Part shown: positions 22,375 to 33,960 of the stretch, piece after piece
How positions within the stretch are numbered: position 1 is the first letter of the stretch
Layout of the letters: the number at the start of each line of letters is the position of its first letter
Assembly: GCA_021234155.1 (NCBI GenBank)
Contig: JAJEKV010000106.1
Coordinates: forward strand, 2,586,836 to 2,650,835
DNA from: Isoetes taiwanensis
Lineage: Eukaryota > Streptophyta > Lycopodiopsida > Isoetales > Isoetaceae
Length of the DNA stretch: 64,000 nt
Direction: 5' to 3'
The notes under the pieces: model-generated
Seen by the model: the letters and a program-made list of their open reading frames with translations, nothing else
What the model was told of the DNA's origin: nothing
Database searches by the model: none
Made by a program: the position numbers and the translations under genes

Positions 22375-24352
22375 GTTGAATTATTCCAGAATTTTGTGGA
22401 TCAGTATCCAGAGGTTCGGATTGGGCTTAGGCAATTTGAATACTTAAAACCTTCTTGCATTAGAAAGCTAAAGGAAAGAAACACATGTTGTTGCATGAAA
22501 CATGAGCAATCAGATCTGTACAAGCAGGCATTTAATTTGATGAGGTCAAGACTCCATGAAAATAGTTTGTGCAATTGTTGTGTGTGCGCAGCTGAAGCTC
22601 ATGCTGGGATATGTCAAGCCAAGAACATGACATTTGATAATGTTAGCACATTTTGGAGGGCTATGGTATGTGACAGAGCAGCAGGCAACGAGTGGCATAA
22701 GCTACGATGTATCAAATCAGATTGTGGAAATTGCGAGAAACAATTAATTGAGTTGTGTCCAAGAGAATCCAATGAGAAGATTGATCAAACGCTTGATTGG
22801 CAAGTCTCTATGGTTACGTTAATGAGCCCTCGAAGAAAGGAACTTCACGAAGACTAAAGCTAATTGACAAGAAAGGCAGCTCCAGTAATATGTTGGATAA
22901 CATGTTTGATCATATGTCGAAGTTTGTATATCATAACTTTGTAGTACATTGGCAGAGCAAACAATTCAAGGAATCCATGAAGAGTCTTACATTGATGATA
23001 CCGTATTATCGGTTGTTGATTTCTCGGAGAATTATACTTTGAAGCCATTCAGCGAGATTCAAGCACAACATTGGTACAATGAACAAATCAGCATATCGGT
23101 CCACATCCACGATGTTCAAGGTCTGCAGGGGTAAAATGAGGAAATGTGTGCACTTCTTTATTTCGGATGACAAAATACATGATACTCACTTTGTACAAAA
23201 GCATTCACTATGCACCTCAATTGGGTGAGAGAAAATGGTCTTTGGCCATATGAAATACCACTTAGTTTGAAGTGCGATTAATGCGGCCCAATTCAAGTCG
23301 GAAAAGAGCTTTCTATTATGTAACTAGGTATCATCAACAACATAAGATCAGAATGCACTGGAATTTCTTTGGCTCGGGACATGGGAAGGGCACACATGAC
23401 GGAGAAGGAGCCATAGCCAAACTATGGCTTTGAGAACAAAAGAAAAAGGATGGGAAAGTGATAAAAATCGAAAGCGCATGTCGGGTTCTTGAAGAAAATT
23501 TCGATGTGGAAAGGGTATTTTTGGAAGGTGTCGACATTGGTAGTTCCCAAAAGATTTGATGTGCTCGGTGAAAGGGGTGCAATCTCTTCATTAGCGTATC
23601 ATCCATAGATTCAAATGATCCAACAAAGTTAATGTGTAGATCTCTTTCATGTTTTTGTAAGGCATGCATCAATTTTGATTGCTTTTGCTTGTGAGAATCT
23701 TGATCATTGTGGCGGTGGGAGTTGAAAACTAGAGCCTACAAAGCAGGGGACAATGTTGAAGAAGATGGATGCTGGAGGCGAGGACTTGTGGGCAAATGGC
23801 GTGGACAATGTGGATGAGGCGGTGCGAGGTTGGAGATTATTTTGCATCATTCACATCCCGGACAATTATGAAAGGGTCCCTTATTATCTCATCCGATTAG
23901 AAGTGAAACATGCCCTTGAAGAAGACACCAAGGATGACTATGGAAATGAATTTTATTGTGTAATGAAGTTATAGGCTGGTAACTACTTTGAATTGATTCT
24001 GGTTGCCATCAAAAGTACTGGGGCTTATTCAAGGAAAGAAAAGTTCTTGTCTATCTTGAGTCGATGGTGGGGTGAGATTTCCATTGGAGCCAGTCAAACA
24101 TAAGATTAAAGGCACATCTTATGCCTATGGCCGACTAACTATTGGCATGAAATGTTGTTGGGAAATTTGCGAGATTGTAGAATCTACATAATCGTTCTTT
24201 TGTTGTTGAAGGAACTTCTATGCACTAAGGCATGGACTTGCAAAGCTGAATGTAATCGAGAATGTGATGTTCATGTAATCAGAAAAATATTTTTATGTCC
24301 AAGCATCTTGTCCAAAAGTCATGGTCCTTATAATGGATCCATGAACGGTTAA
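22375..24352 (+). pseudogene. Spliced cysteine-rich transposase-like gene (SGHGKG motif), decayed
   Basis: The main exon opens after TTTTACAG at 22374 and reads to 22857. It holds VGLRQFEYLKP-type text, KERNTCCCMKHEQ, then CNCCVC, CDRAAGNEWHKLRCIKSDCGNC and LCPRE, a dense set of paired cysteines and histidines suggesting zinc binding. The next pieces give FVYHNFVVHWQSKQFKESM (about 22920), VVDFSENYTL..EIQAQHWYN (23010-23080) and HWNFFGSGHGKGTHDGEGAI (23354-23415). From memory this order (Cys-rich, DFxENY, Q..H, W/FFGSGHGKGxxDG) is shared by a large uncharacterised plant transposon protein family; I could not check it. Asp and Glu in DFSEN and DGEG are candidate catalytic residues. Later pieces at 23753-24352 (ANGVDNVDEAVRGWRLFCII...) may be its C-terminus. 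Several frameshifts occur. Confidence 0.55.
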
Positions 24353-24447
24353 AACACAAACATTAATATATTGTTTATATAGTTCAAAGGCTGTTATACT
24401 TAGTGCAAAATTTGTAAAAAACAACATGCTTGAGAAGGTATTGGGAT

Positions 24448-24800
24448 TCAAGACTCAAGATTCATCGAAGGTCTGCGGTGTGAGATCGGCAATGGTCTGT
24501 TCCCAAAAATTGTGAGAAGAGTGTCTAGGGCATTTGTTTGGAAGTTGGTGAAATCTACTTGAAGCAAGACATGTGCTTCTAAACTACATTGCCATTTATG
24601 ATAGAGATTGGTAAAGTATGGTTTGAGGCTATTGAATCTCCAAACCTCAGCCCTTTTCAGCACTTTGTTGATTGTTTTTGCATGCACAACTTCCTGTTTA
24701 AGCTGAATTAGAATACTTTCTAGTTCTGCTTGAGATAATTGGGATTCCTCATCCTTCTTGTCCGCTGCTACTCCCATAGCTCGATCCATGCTTCCAACAT
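24448..24800 (-). pseudogene. Coding fragment resembling the 3' end of LINE ORF2
   Basis: On the minus strand the frame reads SQLSQAELESILIQLKQEVV, RAEVWRFNSLKPYFTNLYHK and LEAHVLLQVDFTNF. The middle part resembles LWRFIPEIKPYFQAKLKIHE in the 3' part of the LINE at 46.3-46.5 kb, with similar spacing. Upstream it opens into a TGG simple repeat, which lengthens the frame artificially. It could be a LINE 3' fragment or an exon of the minus-strand coiled-coil gene at 26.5-29.2 kb. Confidence 0.35.
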
Positions 24801-24811
24801 TGTTAAGTCTC

Positions 24812-24995
24812 CTCTGTGGTGGACTGTGGTGGTGGGGTGTGGTGGTGGTGGTGGTGGTGGTGTGTGGTGTGGTGTGGTGGAGTGTGGTGGGGGTGTGGTG
24901 GTGTGGTGTTGTGGATTGTGGTGTGATGTGTGTGTGGTAGAGTGTGGTGGTGGTGGTGGAGTGTGGTGGAGGGGTGTGGTGTGGTACAAGGTCAC
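24812..24995. repeat. (TGG)/(TGTGG)-rich low-complexity tract
   Basis: About 180 bases are almost only G and T on the plus strand (GTGGTGGTGGTGG, GTGTGGTGTGG). All frames through it are open on both strands, giving artefactual Val/Trp/Cys-rich or Thr/His/Pro-rich proteins. Confidence 0.95.
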
Positions 24996-25073
24996 AAAAC
25001 ATATCACTCGAAACAATCAAGTAGCTGTTTTGATTGACCAAAAAGGATACAAGGCTTCTTTAAATCAGAAATC

Positions 25074-25328
25074 TTTTTTTTTCAACTTTTTTTTTTGGAG
25101 GTAAGGTGGTTTTTTATATTCATAATTATAACTTATACATAGTCATAAAGTATACTATTAGTAGTATACTATTCAGCATAGTGTCATTTACACATTCCTT
25201 ATAATAGGAAATGTTCACAAAAATGTGAACAAAAAATATATAGATATAAGCCTGTTACATAGTTCATCTTGCAAAATACTCATGATCAGCTCAAATTCTG
25301 TTCTCGTATCTTCTATTGTGCTCAATCA
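25074..25328 (-). mobile_element. Short retroposon (LINE 3' end or SINE) with 13-bp target-site duplication
   Basis: The insert is flanked by perfect copies of TAAATCAGAAATC at 25061-25073 and 25329-25341. Directly inside the left copy is a T-rich run (T11 CAAC T10), i.e. a minus-strand poly(A) tail. The first bases beside the tail (GGAGGTAAGGTGGTTTTTTA..) resemble the 3' ends of the LINEs at 15303 and 46044. At 255 bp and with no clear pol III A/B boxes at its 5' end, a 5'-truncated LINE is more likely than a SINE. Confidence 0.88.
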
Positions 25329-26499
25329 TAAATCAGAAATCAGAAGTTTCTTTAAATAAAAAATTAGAGGACTGCTGATTTCTACGTTCTTTTGGATTGG
25401 CATGCATCTATTAGAAATTGTCGTCGTGACAGGGCGTATTCATGAGAGAACCATTTAGATGTAATCTGTGACATCCATAAATAAGGTTAGAAATATTTAA
25501 AGGAACATGAGATGCAGTACATACAAGGGAAGGCATACAACTTACTTCCATATCTCTACCAGAGACAAGAGCTTCAACATATTTGTGCATAAATTCCATC
25601 ACATACAACCCACATGATATTAAATCGGGCTCTTTGTGGCACCTCTACTTCTTTGAATCCGATTAACATTATTTCTCTTCATGAAATCGACACCTCTAGA
25701 TACTTGGCCGTCGATAGGGTTAACATTTTGTGTGTGCGACCTACATATCACAAAATTTAGCAAACCAGAAATAGCGAAGAAAAGCAAAGCAACAACTTAA
25801 AGTATTACATACCCTTTGATTGCTTTCTCGTTAGGTCGCATAATTTGTAAGAGGATTCAAGGCGTGAATTCTTTGGTCGAGATAGGATCTTGGAATCGGA
25901 TGGTGCGGCGTAAAAGCAGCCCGGCACAAAATGGTCATTCTCAAGGATAGGTGCAAAGGATATGATGGCATTTAGCTACCACAATCCCTTTCATCCCTGA
26001 TTTCATTATTTCAATGATGGTGGGTGATCCTTGGTGATTCACCCTTTCTTTTTCTTTTCTTTGGTAGCTTCTCTAAACCTTATATAGTTGTAAGCATGAT
26101 TAAAAAGATTTTGCTCTTCCACTTTCGGAAGGCAATGTCATCACAAGCACACGGATTATATTAAGGTTAATATTAGAGACAAGGAATAGCAACAAATACA
26201 ACTTCGGTTACAACGGGTTATTACGTCATAAAGATCCACTAAGCGGCTACTCATTTTTTTAGTTGCACATAAAATTGCTCGTCGGATGCAACCACTTTCA
26301 TTTCGATCGTGATTGAGTTCTTGAATGGCGTGAATGGCGTGAATTCCATAAGTTTATCCTTGTCATCATTTACATTTGTCGGATCAAGATGTTAGTGTCA
26401 TATTAACAATTGATCTATGACAATAAAGCATAAATTGATACCTTTCAATCTCTGTTTCCAGTGGTTTAGACCTGCAAAACGAGTAAAATCTAATAAGCT

Positions 26500-29246
26500 A
26501 CTGAAGTATAACTAAGTAAATGTAAGCTAGCAATTACCATTTTGCAGCGGATGTCCCTGCTCTAGTTTGCACTCTCTTTTTTCCAGCTATTTTGGCATCA
26601 GCTTTGACCATAAATTTAGTAGTAGCCTTGGCTGCAATCTCCAAGGCTTCTTCAACATCATCTAGCTCCATTGAATGCGTCATAAGTCTCTGAAGTAAAG
26701 AAAGTGCTTCATTCTAATGTTTTGAAAGCAAGACAAAAAAAAACTTTGCCAAAGAACAAGACTTTTCCTCAACTTGAACTTCCTTGGCGGACGAATTTGT
26801 TTTCAATGTCGTCACCAACATCTTTGATAATTTTATCGTAAACACGTCAGCGTAAGTTTCAAAATACAAAAAAAATAAATAAAGAAACCACGAAAAGGAG
26901 AATTACTTTACGGGCTTTTCGAACTTATTCTTTGCAACAATAGCGGCTTCGGCTTCAATAATTTGGGATCTCTTTTTGGAAAACAACCTCTGCTGCAAAA
27001 TATTGAACATTAGTGAACTCTAACTACAACATATGCAATCTTAATGTAATCAGAATGTAATCAGAATGTAATCAGAATGCAATCACCCTACCTTCCACAA
27101 TTTCTGAAGTTTTATCCAAGTAGCCCTCGGTCTCCAAGTCCTGCACTGATTGCTTATGAGTTGTTGCAATTCTCAAAGGTGATGTAGATGTGGATGGACT
27201 TCCGACATCGATAGCAGCAGCATCTTTTGTGCCAAGTTCAGTAATTGGGATGTCTGAGAATGGTAAATGCAACCCCTTCCCAACAACATCCTGCTTTTCA
27301 CCTACAACATAAGATTTTGCTATATTCAGAACTTAAGCATAGTGCACGAAACATGAATTGTTTAGTTTACCCGCAGTTTTACTTCTTGCTTTCTTGATAC
27401 TACCCATATCTGCATTGACACAATTGGGATCATAAGCAAATAAGAAATGTAAACACTTGATTCAGAATCAAGGGGAGATGTAGAGTAGATAGAAGCAAAA
27501 AATCGAAGAAAAACAAGCGGATGCAAATCAAAAGCAGAACAAATGTTAATTACATGCAAGTAGGTTTAAATGCAGGCAAACTTTTTCTGGCGATAATGTA
27601 GCGACAAAATAGAAGTACATTAGTGTGCATAGCTATCAGAATGTAAAAGGAAAACCAAATACTAAATTCAAATGCATTTTGAGAACATATGTAAAATGTA
27701 AAGAACAAAATATTTTATCAATACACCCTATCAAATACATCATTCGGCATTGAATGTAAAGGAAAGTCAAATACTAAATTCATATGCATTTCGATCACAT
27801 GTAAATGCAAAAAGTCTGATCATATGCAATACGATCAAAGGAATTCGAGAAAGCACGCCGTGGCACATGTAAATGTAAAAAAACGAAGCAAATACATTTT
27901 CTCTTCTGGTAAAGACAAAACCACGCCAAATCAAATGCTAATACTGATTTTATGTACATGATGGAAACTAACTACATCTAAGTACACTCAAACTAATTAT
28001 GTAATAAAAATAGAAATAGATGTACCTTGAGGAAAGGGATTCCTAAAAGCGATTGCCGAGGTCCTCGGACCATGAACAATCATGTACACATGTATTGAGT
28101 CGTTGAAACCACGAATACAAGACAAAATAGACAATATGTATGACCACAAAGTGGAGATATTACCATGGTGGACTCAAGGCAATCCGCTGAGGTGCTGCAA
28201 GTATTGGTAATATGTGAGGATGGCGCTCCGTCTTGTGCGGTATGGGGGCGAGCAGCTGCGAGCCTATCGGGTCTGATCTTTCCAAATGCTTAGTCATCTC
28301 CTTTATTCTATTCTCGCAGTTGGAATTAACTTCCATATCCTTGCTGATTTTTTCAATGGCAGCTTCTAATTCTTGCAAATCAGCCTTTAAACAATCAATG
28401 GGAATCATTAGAGCATCTAAGTCAGCAATATAACTTGATTTCTCCTCCTCTAAATGGGATGCCAAAGCCATTTGCACATCAGCTGGCTTCCGCTTGCTTT
28501 TAAACCTGCCATAATCTTTGAAGCTGCTCACATATTTTTGCATCTTTATTCTGCACAAGTCTTATCAAGAAGCTCTTATCACTCTCATGCCTCAACAGTT
28601 CAATTTCCATTGTTTTCCTTTTCTCTTTTAAAGTATGTATTTCATCAAGCATGGAGGTAGAATCTAATGCTCTTCTTTCCCTCCACCTTTTCATCATTTC
28701 CAACTGCTGCCCCAATTCTACCTGAGGCATACATTTAATAGCTTTAACATTGGAAGACTTTACTGTAGCTACTTCTGTCAGGTCAGATTCTTTTTGAGAG
28801 CCTTTTGAATGAAGACTTGCACTTGCTTTCATCTCATCCCAATCAATGCTTACTCCTTTGTAATGAAGTGCATATGCTCGGGCAAAATACAATGGAATGT
28901 GATGATTTGCAATGTCTTTCCTACAAAAAACGTGTTCATACACAGAAAAAAAAATCTGCCATCCAAATAGGCTTAATCCTGCACTCTTGACAGTAGGGGC
29001 TTCAGAACCCCAAACATCCTGCACTATTTGCACTAGCCCTGGAAACATGCTATCAAAATTGTTGCTCCTAAGCTGCCTGATGCTTACCTTGTCAAACTCG
29101 GGCGGCAAGACCTCCCGATCTGAAGAAGACCCACTCTTGAGTTTTTTTGGTGGCGAGTTCTAGTGGGAGACCTTGGCATGGGCTTCTGAGGTTTGTTTGC
29201 GAGGAGATTTCCTTGAAGATGTCTTTGTTCCATCTTTAGCCGTCAT
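26500..29246 (-). pseudogene. Multi-exon coiled-coil gene of unknown function inside transposon zone
   Basis: The start is the ATG at 29244-29246 (MTAKDGTKTSSRKSPRKQTS), a basic N-terminus. An in-frame TAG at 29160-29162 interrupts it, and the same frame then runs LPPEFDKVSIRQLRSNNFDS to about 28500, ending at ATGGCAG|GTTTAA, a plausible donor. The central part (LFGWQIFFSVYEHVFCRKDI) is followed by long charged heptads (MLDEIHTLKEKRKTMEIELL), i.e. a coiled coil, which continues in the next piece to 28165 (LDALMIPIDCLKADLQELEA). Further exon-like pieces with CAG/GT borders lie at 27391-27430 (SIKKARSKTAG), 27085-27300 (LHLPFSDIPITELGTKDAAA) and 26925-26990. I do not recognise the family. It is on the opposite strand to the transposase-like gene, and both may belong to one element. 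Confidence 0.5.
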
Positions 29247-29554
29247 GTTACGTTCACAGTGCTTCAGCTCTCACGAAAATGCAAGCTTTTGGCTATGGAG
29301 GTCTGATCTTGGCTATGGAGGTTGAATATGGATGTCAAGCTTTCGGCTATGGAGGTTGGCGGGAGGGAGGTTGAGCAGAGAGCGGGAGGAGAGTTCAAAA
29401 TTATTTGCCCTATTAATGATTCATTCCAAGAATAATAATTTTGGGGAAGGGGATTTCCTTACATTTTGAATTTGTAAATGTAAAATCTTGGCACTTTTTT
29501 TGCCCACCCTTTCATGCTTCTACCCGGGCCTAGAAACAAACAATTAAAAAATCC

Positions 29555-30240
29555 GTTTTTGGGATGGTGATCGGGAGGAGGGCGGAATCATTTGCATGGT
29601 GATCCCGAAGGTGGGATCACTATGCGGACTATATGTAGATCCTTAGGGATCCGCAGGGGGGGGGGGGGAGGAGGGAGGGAGGGGAGGGAGGGAGGGAGGG
29701 GGGGCAATAATAAAACAACCTACGAAAAGACAAAGCATTAAAGAAATCCCATGCCCGGATGGGGCCACGAGATGGCTTCATGCATGGTGATCGATCTCGG
29801 GATCACCATGCAAATGAGACAAATCCTCTGGGGATCCCGAAATGGCGTGGTGATCTGGAGCACGGAATGATTAATATGGTGATCCGAAGGGCGAAATTAT
29901 GCGCTGCAGGGGATCACGGAGGAGGGGATCATCAGGCAGATGAATCCTTCCTCCAGGATCCCCAGTCCATGGAAGGGCCAAATAAAATAACTAAGCCATT
30001 AAAATTGGTGTCCACGAGCTGGGGATCCCGGGGGACAAACTCATCTGCCCGGGGATCCCGGAGGACGTAATCATCTGCATGGGGATCCCAAGGACGAAAT
30101 CATCTGCCTGGTGATCCCGGAGGAGGGGATCACCAGGTTGAGAATCCATCCTCCGGGATCCCCAGTCCATGGAAGGGCCAAATAAAGAAACTTAACCATT
30201 AAAATATCCCGTCCGGCGGGATATGCTCCTCCAGGATCAC
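29555..30240. repeat. Palindromic GGTGATCCCGGAGG repeat cluster (MULE 3' side)
   Basis: More than ten copies of GG(T/G)GATCCCGGAGG or its complement occur. Near 30010-30130 they form a regular array of about 30 bases per unit (CATCTGC..GGGGATCCCGGAGGAC). Pairs such as GGTGATCCC...GGGGATCACC make hairpin-capable palindromes. A segment of about 80 bases (CCTCCAGGATCCCCAGTCC, then ATGGAAGGGCCAAATAAA) is duplicated about 190 bases apart (29950 and 30150). Subterminal repeats of this kind are typical transposase-binding regions of class II elements. Confidence 0.8.
29656..29704. repeat. Poly-G / GGGA tract, possible G-quadruplex
   Basis: A run of 14 or more G is followed by repeated GAGGGAGGGAGGGGAGGGAGGGAGG on the plus strand. 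It offers at least four G-triplets with single-base loops. It lies within the GGATCCC repeat block beside the MULE. Confidence 0.93.
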
Positions 30241-30416
30241 TAGATAGGCAGTTTTAAGTCTCAGGTTTCAGCCCCCAAAAGTTTGGACTAGGTGGCCGAC
30301 TTAAGGCGACTTACATAAAGCCTTCATCTCAACTTCCTTCCAACTCTTCTTTGGTTCCTTCACCTTCCATTTTCCAAGTTCTATACAGGCTTGAGCCTTT
30401 CCAAGCTAGTACCACA

Positions 30417-32639
30417 TTACACTTCTAAGGTAAGCTCAGGTAGACTTGATATATTAGTGCTTGTGTCGTCTATGTCCATCTTCTCAAGTCTAAAATCGAG
30501 CTGCCTCATGAGAGAATCAGTTGCAACTAAAATATTAGGATCTTTGCCAACCCTAGACATCACTCTAAATATTACTGCCTCCAAGAAGGCCTTAGACTTG
30601 TCCAAGTCCACTTGATTGCATGTTTGCTAGGGAGACACATCTCCTATGCCTACTCAAGCACCTCGGATCCCCTGTCTCCACAACTCTCTTGCACGGCCTC
30701 ATATGGCTTCAAGCGGTCCATGCCTCCACTAATTGTCCCATATTGGGAACCCAACACCTGTAAAAGATCTTGATCCCTGTAATTGCCAAGCATTTGCATA
30801 ACTTTTACCTGATGCTTACATAGATTACCCTTGGCTCCCCAAGGGCAATCACAACATGCCCAATCCTTGTGTGCTCTAACAACAAAATACGGGCCCTGCC
30901 CAAGAGTGCACTCGCTTTGCACTTCAGCCTCGCCTTCCTCAAAGTTGGTAAATGTCACTTGTTCGTCAGCAATATTCCAAGCACCTCTTATTGCACATTC
31001 CAATATCTGTTCCTGTGAGGTGTTTACTACAAATCCATGTTCTTTCATTGACCTAGAAGATAGTTATACATCAATCAAAAGCAAGGTAAATTAGACCAAG
31101 TAGTTGTATAGAAACATTACCTCATGTAAGCCATGTGTGTCTCCACATTGTTTGTGAGAATGTAGAGCAACCAGTCAATTCTCCTACGTCGAAGTGCACG
31201 TTTACATATGCCTAGGCACAACTTAAGGGCAGCATGCCATGCTCTATGGCAGCATTGGTCTCCTGATTAGAATGCATGTACATTCTTGTAGCCAATGCCC
31301 ATTGACAGATGTTCTTAGTCCACTCCTTGCTCATGTAGGCTGCCAATTTAGAGTATTGAGGATACTTCCTCACCACCTCTTCCAACCTCTTGATGGCTTC
31401 TTTCCTGACAGCTTCCTTGTACTCCTCACCAGACTCATTGTCCCCTGCAGGACCCTCTGTCTTGTACATTATATTCCCTAGCTCCTTAAACATTTCATTT
31501 CTATGCACCTTATTCCTTACATTTTTATGTAGACACTTAATCCACGCTCTCCTCACATGCCAAATGCATATTTGCACATGCACGTTTGGGAAAACCTACA
31601 CAAATGCACAATGTTAGTCCATAGTGTTAGCCACCATAAGAAAGTAGGCAAGAAAGTATAAGAAAGGGGAAGGGAGATGAATTGCCTAGGAACTTACATC
31701 TTTCACGGCCTTGATTTTCAGCATCAGCATCGTCAATAATGATGCAAGAAGGGTGCCAATCCGGATCATCCAGGCATAGTGAATCCTTTAGTGCTTTCAA
31801 CCACTTAGTTATAGCTCTAGTTTTTTGAGAATTGGTTATGACACAGGCCAATGGAAAGCCATTGCAATGGTCATCGAAAGCAATGAGTGTAAAAAGATAG
31901 TACTTGCATAATAGAAACCAGGAGCTTTGATTGGATCTAGAATTGAAAGCTATCTAAATTTTAAATGAACTTTGGAAATGATCTACAATAATGAACCCAA
32001 GTAGTGTACCTCTTGTCATTAGTTTTGAAGGTTGCATCAATGCAAATGGCCCTATTCTTTCCAAACTTTAGCATTGCCTCTCTTTGGATTGGAGTCATCA
32101 CTCCCAATTGGAACGTGTCACCTTGTTTATACAAGTACACAGACTCTTGATGTTGTTGCACCCACATGTTGATGCTAGTGGGAAGGTCTTCATGTAGCTT
32201 CCAAGTGTTTCGAACAACACTCTTCTCAATGTTATAAACATCCCGGATCTTCAGCACGTCATCCAAACACATACTATCCTTGCCATGTACATCTAGTTTA
32301 AATCTCCACCTCTCCTCATACATGTTCATAACGCTACGTGGTGTGTGCCAATGCATGAACTTATCTCTAACCCATTCCCTCAATTTCCTGAGAGATTCAT
32401 GGTGCTAGCTTGAATCTAATACCTTTCTCTACATCAACAAATTTACTATGGCAAGACTCACCTTGGAGGTTCTTATACTCAAATCCATAATAGGTAACTT
32501 GTGAGCAATCTGGGAGAAAGTAGAGTCGCCTAATGGTAAAATGGCGTTGGCAGCCCCTACACACACTCTCTCCCCTCTCAACCCTTTTCTTGTGTGTGCC
32601 AGGTTGGGGTGGTCCATCAACAACCATATGAGTGTTCAA
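30417..32639 (-). pseudogene. MULE (Mutator-like) transposase with C-terminal SWIM zinc finger
   Basis: In order on the minus strand: an N-terminal part with CRGCQRHFTIRRLYFLPDC (32397-32639); the region before the catalytic core (GVMTPIQREAMLKFGKN, then RAICIDATFKTND with the first Asp, 31961-32383); FTLIAFDDHCNGFPLACVIT (about 31835-31900); CIIIDDADAEN with the second Asp (about 31700-31745); CIWHVRRAWIKCL helical region with the third acidic site expected nearby (31212-31583); and CCDCPWGAKGNLCKHQVKV (30800-30860), the C-x-C-xn-C-x-H SWIM finger. This is the standard MULE layout; the enzyme cuts at terminal inverted repeats and leaves 9-bp duplications. The pieces lie in different frames with gaps that may be introns or decay. 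GGATCCC repeat clusters flank it at 29.6-30.2 and 33.3-34.0 kb. Confidence 0.9.
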
Positions 32640-33289
32640 TGTCTTGTCTTGGAGCCCATATATGCACTAATGACTGTTTTGAGTGTTGAAAATTAGTGTA
32701 TGGAAATAGTGCATGTAAATCTAAGAATAAACATACTTCTGAAAAAGAAGCCTATTGGATTGAATTCTATCGTCTCGTTGGAAACTACTATAATGTTTTC
32801 TAATATAGAAACAATACAATTAAACTAGAGGATAGAGTTTCAGACATGCATACTTCTTCATAGTTATAAGAATCCCTGGTTGGCCTCTTTAGCACCCTCT
32901 CGGGATTAGAACTCCTTAACTAGAAACCGCAAGATGCCACACAATTTCTTTGCTCTCCAAGAATGAGGTCTTGAACACGGTTTGTTGGGAAATAGCAGGT
33001 CCAGACAAGCATTTTTCCACCTCCATGAACTGAAGGAACTTCGTGCTCTTTGGGAAACCAGTGTAGGTTGCTATGGTCGAATGTGCCATTAAGGGATGAC
33101 TCCACATGTATTTCAGCCCACAGCTGAGAATGGCGAGAATGGGAGCTCAAAATCATTTTTTACCTCCTAAAAATCATCTTAAGCAGATAAATACCCATGC
33201 TATCTTCTTCTCCAACTCTAAATCATCCATAGCTGCCAGGGCGCTTCAAAAATGCATCTGTGCATGCAGCAGCACAGAGAAATTCTGGA

Positions 33290-33960
33290 CAACAGTGGGA
33301 TCCCGGAGGGTGGCTTCCAACCTCCCATGTCATGGAGTCCACGGCCGCTGCACACCGTTGATTTTCAGGGATAAAGTACGCGGGGATCCCGGAGGCGGGG
33401 ATCTTCCCTGTTATTAACCACAAAATGGTGATCCAGAGGACGACCTCACCGAAATATCCTCGCCGGGGATCTTGGAGGGCAGCACACTCCCGTCCCCCCA
33501 CTATTGGCCATGGTGGTGATCCCGGAGGCGGGGATAATCTGGCCTATATCGGGGCACCGATATCGGCCAATGCATTGGTAATACCAGAGGAGGGAATCAC
33601 ACCGGCCGGATGCGGAGATCCCAGATGTCGGGGTTACCATGGCTGATTTCGGGAGCGTTATTAGCCACAACAAGAGGATCCCGGAGGCCGGTATCACATG
33701 TTGGTGATTCCGGATGGCGGGATCACGGCGTACCTTTTATGGTGATACCGGAGGGGGGGAACGCCACGGATGGCCCAGATGTGTCGCGGGAGTGGACGGC
33801 CGAGATTGGCCTAGGGCCCCTCACATGTGTCAGTCAGTACAGTGAAATGGAGGGGCCTGGAACGGGTTCCGTCGAGAGATGGCGGTGTTCCATCGGGTTC
33901 CGTCGAGAGGCCGATATTTTCACCTCCGGGATCCTCAAAACCAGGGTAAGACTATCCTGA
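33290..33960. repeat. Palindromic GGTGATCCCGGAGG repeat cluster (MULE 5' side)
   Basis: At least eight variants of GGGATCCCGGAGG, GGTGATACCGGAGG or GGCGGGATCAC occur between 33297 and 33945. Pairs such as GGTGATTCCGGATGG followed by CGGGATCAC form palindromes. This cluster mirrors the one at 29.6-30.2 kb on the other side of the transposase, which fits terminal or subterminal transposon sequence, although I could not define exact terminal inverted repeats or a 9-bp duplication. Confidence 0.75.

Noticed and set aside
24739-25104. 121-codon plus and 197-codon minus ORFs over the TGG tract
   Set aside because: Simple-repeat translation; only the non-repetitive part at 24448-24800 is worth noting.
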